A stretch of DNA of 25,598 nucleotides from Candidatus Saccharibacteria bacterium UBA5170 (GTDB lineage Bacteria > Patescibacteriota > Saccharimonadia > Saccharimonadales > Saccharimonadaceae). The stretch spans positions 371,680 to 397,277 of the forward strand of contig DHWY01000003.1 in NCBI GenBank assembly GCA_002413425.1, written 5' to 3'. The position numbers and the translations under genes are program-made. The notes below the pieces were generated by a model. It was not told where the DNA came from. It was given only the letters and a program-made list of their open reading frames with translations, and made no database searches. Every line of letters starts with the position of its first letter. Within the stretch, counting starts at the first letter, position 1. Shown here in pieces: positions 22,958 through 25,598 of the stretch.

Positions 22958-22987
22958 TTATAAAATCATCCACGAAGGGCTGCCTGG
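22957..22987 (+). repeat. Array repeat, copy 5
   Basis: 31 nt, GTTATAAAATCA then TCCACGAAGGGCTGCC. Its first base is the last base of the hydrolase stop codon, so gene and repeat are fused end to end. Confidence 0.86.
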
Positions 22988-23032
22988 ACGACTATGATTA
23001 AATGTATTTTGAATCGTAACTAGGACTATTAC

Positions 23033-23041
23033 TGCTATAGT
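23033..23041 (+). promoter_or_regulatory. Extended -10 promoter (leaderless type)
   Basis: TGC plus TATAGT ends exactly 6 bases before the ATG at 23048; no Shine-Dalgarno sequence. Confidence 0.6.
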
Positions 23042-23047
23042 TTATCT

Positions 23048-23299
23048 ATGAATGAATTTATAAACAATAATATCGAAGAGTACGAAATTTTATTTAAGAG
23101 CAAAAAAATAGCTGAAGCTCTTAAAGCATTAGGTGAAGATTTTGGCTTTGATGATGAAACCTGTGATGAAATTGCCGAAATGCCATTTGAAGATGCTTTT
23201 GAGGCAGCCTATAGCTACCTTGTTCAGGCTGGTCTAGATCCCGAAGAAGTATTAGCTGATTTTATAGAAGCTCCAACACAAACTACTGAAGATCTATAA
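23048..23299 (+). CDS. Small acidic uncharacterised protein
   Basis: 83 residues, strongly acidic, predicted mostly helical (KKIAEALKALGEDFGFDDE, then CDEIAEMPFEDAFEAAYSYL). No membrane segment and no recognised family. Such small acidic proteins are often anti-proteins or inhibitors of nucleic-acid-binding partners, but nothing here proves it. It is alone in its unit between repeat copies 5 and 6, with an extended -10 box 6 bases before the ATG. Confidence 0.72.
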   Translation: MNEFINNNIEEYEILFKSKKIAEALKALGEDFGFDDETCDEIAEMPFEDAFEAAYSYLVQAGLDPEEVLADFIEAPTQTTEDL

Positions 23300-23321
23300 A
23301 AATCTGAGTTATTTACAAAAA

Positions 23322-23352
23322 GTTCTAAAATCCTCCACGAGGGGCTGCCAAG
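23322..23352 (+). repeat. Array repeat, copy 6
   Basis: 31 nt, GTTCTAAAATCC then TCCACGAGGGGCTGCCAAG. Followed by CATAAGT, a terminator hairpin and an extended -10 box. Confidence 0.92.
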
Positions 23353-23366
23353 CCATAAGTGATATG

Positions 23367-23395
23367 AAAAGATTTCTTCAAAAATCTTTTTCTTT
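23367..23395 (+). terminator. Terminator downstream of repeat copy 6
   Basis: AAAAGATTT (23367-23375) pairs perfectly with AAATCTTTT (23382-23390), followed by more T. It lies just before the promoter of the next gene. Confidence 0.78.
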
Positions 23396-23404
23396 TGTTA
23401 TGAT
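23396..23404 (+). promoter_or_regulatory. Extended -10 promoter (leaderless type)
   Basis: TGT plus TATGAT ends exactly 6 bases before the ATG at 23411; no Shine-Dalgarno sequence. Confidence 0.6.
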
Positions 23405-23410
23405 TGATAT

Positions 23411-24121
23411 ATGAAAACAATTATGGTTGCACATCGGGGCGCTCAATTAATAGCCCCTGAGAATACTATCACTGCATTTCGTTTTGCAATGAAAAAAGGC
23501 TTCAAGGCCATCGAATGTGATGTTCAGCTGACAAAAGACGGTAGGCTCGTGATTATTCATGACGAGACTGTTGATAGAACGACAAACGGTAAGGGTTGGG
23601 TCAGCACCTTAACGGCAAATCAAATCAGCGGATTATCAATAGAGGGCACTGAGCATATTCCATTCTTAGATGAAGTCATCAATGAAGTTGTAATCAGAAA
23701 CAAAGCCAAGCTGATTATTGAAATCAAAGCAGATACACCCTTACACTCCAAAAAAGTTGCGTCTGCCCTTGCGCATTATATAAATAAGTTGCCAAGCGAA
23801 ACCTGTCTATATATTGAAGTTCACTCATTTTGGTATGAAGCGTTAAGACTATTCACAATAATGTCTCCTAGTATAGTTACGGCAGCAATTATTAACGGAG
23901 GATTTAACGATGAAGAAATCATCAGCATTGCTACGAGCACTCATTCCAATGGAGTTAGTTTAGGCTACGAGTTTCTTTCAAGTAAGATCGTCCGTCAATG
24001 TCATAAATCAAAATTATTTGTAGACACGTGGGCGATACCTGACGGAACGGTTTTAAAAAGACTAAAGCCAATGAGCGTGAATGCTGTTGTTGAAAACTTT
24101 ACGGGAAAAATGATAAGGTAG
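23411..24121 (+). CDS. Glycerophosphodiester phosphodiesterase (GDPD) family protein
   Basis: 236 residues, usual for bacterial GDPD. The N-terminus carries HRGA (His8-Arg9) and PENT (Glu17), then IECDVQLTKDG (Glu35, Asp37) and IIHDETVDRTTNGKG (His50), the metal and phosphate site of the family. Central IIEIKAD supplies another conserved Glu/Lys. The enzyme would split glycerophosphodiesters into glycerol-3-phosphate and an alcohol. No signal peptide is present, so a cytoplasmic role is expected. It occupies one unit between repeat copies 6 and 7; a terminator and extended -10 box precede it. Confidence 0.93.
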   Translation: MKTIMVAHRGAQLIAPENTITAFRFAMKKGFKAIECDVQLTKDGRLVIIHDETVDRTTNGKGWVSTLTANQISGLSIEGTEHIPFLDEVINEVVIRNKAKLIIEIKADTPLHSKKVASALAHYINKLPSETCLYIEVHSFWYEALRLFTIMSPSIVTAAIINGGFNDEEIISIATSTHSNGVSLGYEFLSSKIVRQCHKSKLFVDTWAIPDGTVLKRLKPMSVNAVVENFTGKMIR

Positions 24122-24132
24122 TTTTACTATTA

Positions 24133-24164
24133 GTTGAGAAGTACGTCCACGAGGGGCTGCCAAG
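24133..24164 (+). repeat. Array repeat, copy 7
   Basis: 32 nt: the left part GTTGAGAAGTACG has one extra base against the other copies, while the core TCCACGAGGGGCTGCCAAG is perfect. Followed by TATAAGT. Confidence 0.86.
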
Positions 24165-24181
24165 TATAAGTGCTATAAATA

Positions 24182-24210
24182 TTGACACTAAAAAAATGAA
24201 TTCCTTTAAT
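24182..24210 (+). promoter_or_regulatory. Candidate promoter of the second lmo0937-like gene
   Basis: TTGACA (24182-24187), 17-base spacer and TTTAAT (24205-24210); a second possible -10, TATGAT, is at 24228-24233. The leader has GGGAGG, so this gene is not leaderless. Confidence 0.55.
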
Positions 24211-24271
24211 AACCTGACGAATAAGATTATGATAGTAATGTAAGTTAATAATTCATATTGGGAGGACAGTT

Positions 24272-24412
24272 ATGTTACTAACAATAGCAATAATCTTGGT
24301 GATACTTTGGTTGTTAGGGTTTACCCTAAACATAGGTGGAGGCCTAATTCATTTACTAATCGTAATAGCACTTATCGTCTTTATTTACGACATGATAACA
24401 CGCAGACGATAA
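24272..24412 (+). CDS. Small two-helix membrane protein (lmo0937-like), copy B
   Basis: 46 residues, a clear paralogue of the protein at 20026-20172: both start MLLTIA, share ILWLLGF, then IGGGLIHLLIVIAL against LGGGLIHILIVIAL, and a short basic tail (TRRR). Two hydrophobic helices are separated by the glycine turn. GGGAGG lies before the ATG. Its unit (copies 7 to 8, 334 bases) is nearly the same size as that of copy A (331 bases), so the whole unit may have been duplicated or captured twice. Function unknown. Confidence 0.82.
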   Translation: MLLTIAIILVILWLLGFTLNIGGGLIHLLIVIALIVFIYDMITRRR

Positions 24413-24466
24413 GCAATTTATTTCTTGGTTTTTGTTATCTACTATTCGGTCGGTTTGGCTAAAATG

Positions 24467-24497
24467 GTTCTAACTTCATACACGATGCTCTGCCAAA
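24467..24497 (+). repeat. Array repeat, copy 8 (diverged)
   Basis: 31 nt, GTTCTAACTTCA then TACACGATGCTCTGCCAAA. Degenerate in the GGGG part but with unchanged spacing. Its end merges into a terminator stem. Confidence 0.75.
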
Positions 24498-24536
24498 TAA
24501 AATAGACTGATGTTGAACGTCAGTCTATTTTATTTG
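24494..24536 (+). terminator. Terminator after repeat copy 8
   Basis: A perfect 17-bp stem (24494-24510 with 24520-24536) around TGTTGAACG, closing with TGA/TCA. Strong hairpin, T-rich on the right arm, directly upstream of the next promoter. Confidence 0.82.
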
Positions 24537-24543
24537 ATATGAT
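24535..24543 (+). promoter_or_regulatory. Extended -10 promoter (leaderless type)
   Basis: TGA plus TATGAT ends exactly 6 bases before the ATG at 24550 and overlaps the end of the terminator stem. Confidence 0.6.
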
Positions 24544-24549
24544 AAAGGT

Positions 24550-24813
24550 ATGAATTCAGACAAAGCCCTAATCAAGCGAATAAAAAGCATTGAGCAGCGA
24601 AACGCCAAAGTCTCGCTCGACAAGCAATGGGAAGTAAGCTGGACACGTAAAATCGCAATCATCGTACTAACGTATATAGTGGTTTTGATATACCTATTTG
24701 TTATAGGCAATAATAACCCTTGGATAAATGCAATTGTTCCACCAACGGGATTTTTCTTATCGACATTGGCTATCGGCCGGTTACGCGAAGCGTGGCAGAA
24801 TAACGTTAATTAG
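24550..24813 (+). CDS. Small two-helix membrane protein (SWTRK / NAIVP type)
   Basis: 87 residues: a charged N-terminal helix (about residues 1-30, with QRNAKVSLDKQWEVSWTRK), a first membrane helix (about 34-50), the loop GNNNPWINAIVPPTG, and a second membrane helix (about 64-74) ending in a basic tail. I recognise this pattern from small uncharacterised proteins common in Patescibacteria, but no function is known. It is the last gene of the array, between repeat copies 8 and 9. Confidence 0.75.
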   Translation: MNSDKALIKRIKSIEQRNAKVSLDKQWEVSWTRKIAIIVLTYIVVLIYLFVIGNNNPWINAIVPPTGFFLSTLAIGRLREAWQNNVN

Positions 24814-24824
24814 TCATAACGAAA

Positions 24825-24855
24825 GTTCTAAAAACATCCACTAGGGGCTGCCAAG
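24825..24855 (+). repeat. Array repeat, copy 9 (last)
   Basis: 31 nt, GTTCTAAAAACA then TCCACTAGGGGCTGCCAAG. It is the last copy seen. The next 160 bases (24856-25015) hold no gene I can support. Confidence 0.9.
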
Positions 24856-25015
24856 TGGAATTATCATTACAAAAAGCCATCAAATCGTATGATTTTTTTT
24901 AATTTCCATCTCAGTTGATCGTCTATTTTTGCGTCTAGGCGATCTTCGTACAATTGATCTATGCGAACGTTGAATTTCACAAGTTCAGACTGTAGAATCT
25001 GCTAGCAAATTTGTG

Positions 25016-25598
25016 TTAACTGCCGGTAGTATAGGTGATGACGGCGTGTGTAGGGCCGGCACTTCCGGTCGAGACGTTCGTCAGGCCGGCGTAGGTGATA
25101 CCTTGTCTCGGATTCATGGAGCAATCGCAGTCATCAGCTCCTTCGCCGCCAACGCCCTGCAGTAGCATGTTCGCGGCCGGCCGGTTGATAAAGGTGGCGC
25201 CGCCGTCGTTTCTATTCGAGCCACAGTATAGATAAATATCGGTGCCGTCGCTACCGACGTTGACGTTCAGGACGTCGCCCGCCACGACCGCCAGAGTGCC
25301 CTTGGCGTAGCCGCCGATGCCGCCGTCTCCGCCCAGGTCGTAGTTGCAATTACTACCCCTGCCACCCCAGACTTCCAAGATGACCGAAGTAACGCCGACG
25401 GGAACGGTAAAGTTACCCGTACTATTGAATACTTGGCTCACCGGCGCGACCACCGCAACGGTGGCGGTTGGCGAAGAGTTGTGCGTTATAACGTAAGCAC
25501 TGCCATTGGTGTTTGTTTCTGTTAGGCTGTAGGTCTGAGGACTGGCAGTATTGACGACCGAGTAGCTATAGGTATTACCGGGGCTCGACTTCAGACAA
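25016..25598 (-). CDS. Glycine-rich pilin-like secreted protein, C-terminal part (5' end outside window)
   Basis: The frame is open to the right edge; the GTG at 25453 is not the true start. 193 residues are visible. The upstream part (CLKSSPGNTYSYSVVN, then SPQTYSLTETNTNGSAYVI) has the style of the extracellular domain of pilin- or pseudopilin-like proteins of Saccharibacteria. It leads into a glycine-rich domain beginning FNSTGNFTVPVGVTSVILEVWGG, with GGDGGIGGYAKG and paired cysteines (CDC). Such proteins are surface or pilus-tip adhesins in related bacteria; adhesion is inference. The GC content is clearly higher than in the array, marking the end of the AT-rich island. Confidence 0.75.
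   Translation of the reverse strand, partial: CLKSSPGNTYSYSVVNTASPQTYSLTETNTNGSAYVITHNSSPTATVAVVAPVSQVFNSTGNFTVPVGVTSVILEVWGGRGSNCNYDLGGDGGIGGYAKGTLAVVAGDVLNVNVGSDGTDIYLYCGSNRNDGGATFINRPAANMLLQGVGGEGADDCDCSMNPRQGITYAGLTNVSTGSAGPTHAVITYTTGS

Noticed and set aside
19860..24855. The repeats as a CRISPR array
   Set aside because: Spacing is 0.3-1.3 kb and irregular, the gaps contain genes, and the repeat has no CRISPR-like arrangement of short spacers.
19860..24855. The repeats as classical integron attC sites
   Set aside because: No RYYYAAC/GTTRRRY boxes and no long imperfect palindrome are seen; the best dyad is TCGT-CC-ACGA and it is not kept in all copies. The array may be integron-like, but these are not standard attC sites.
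24955..25015. A degenerate tRNA 3' end or tenth repeat copy (CACAAGTTCAGACTG then CTGCTAGCAAA)
   Set aside because: Stem pairing fails and similarity to the repeat consensus is limited to a few bases.

Overview
The window looks like a chromosomal segment of a Candidatus Saccharibacteria (TM7) or closely related Patescibacteria genome. This is inferred from gene content and gene style, not from a database match. Supporting signs are a compact ribosomal-protein operon in which a sortase-like gene sits between secY and infA, cysteine-free versions of the zinc-ribbon ribosomal proteins bL36 and bL33, an alpha-glucan operon (GT4, GH57, GH15), and a glycine-rich pilin-like secreted protein at the right edge. 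The standard genetic code fits: a TGA stop ends the GT4 gene and the tRNA-Trp anticodon is CCA.

Layout. Positions 1-5580 hold the end of the ribosomal/secretion superoperon: secY (3' part), a cysteine-less sortase homologue, infA, rpmJ, rpsM, rpsK, rpsD, rpoA, rplQ, rplM and rpsI, closed by a perfect 17-bp terminator hairpin. Positions 5683-10034 hold housekeeping genes: a GerMN-domain membrane-anchored protein, trpS, an S4-domain RluA-type pseudouridine synthase, a DNA polymerase III delta-prime-like clamp-loader subunit and a TPR protein. Positions 10065-10919 carry an AT-rich pair, a divergent Nudix protein and a low-molecular-weight phosphatase, on opposite strands. Positions 11121-11431 hold three minus-strand tRNAs (Tyr-GTA, Thr-TGT, Thr-GGT). 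They are followed by a YajQ-family protein and rpmG. Positions 12320-17418 form a minus-strand operon for alpha-glucan metabolism (GT4, then GH57, then GH15) plus an unrecognised protein. An MscS-type channel gene at 17700-18646 is broken by a one-base frameshift, and tRNA-Trp(CCA) follows it.

The most interesting region runs from tRNA-Trp (18698-18772) to about 24860. It is an AT-rich string of small plus-strand genes. Nine copies of one 31-nt repeat, all in the same orientation, sit in the gaps between them, usually one gene per gap-to-gap unit (about 330 to 1280 bp). Cargo includes Nudix, alpha/beta hydrolase and GDPD enzymes, small membrane proteins and unknown proteins, and one cargo gene is present twice. 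The arrangement resembles an integron-like gene-cassette array, but the repeat lacks the classical attC boxes and no recombinase lies in the window. Many of these genes have an extended -10 box placed exactly 6 nt before the ATG, so they are probably transcribed as leaderless mRNAs. Several junctions also carry a terminator hairpin just before the promoter, so each unit looks like a self-contained expression module. After the last repeat the sequence turns GC-rich and carries the 3' part of a pilin-like gene on the minus strand.
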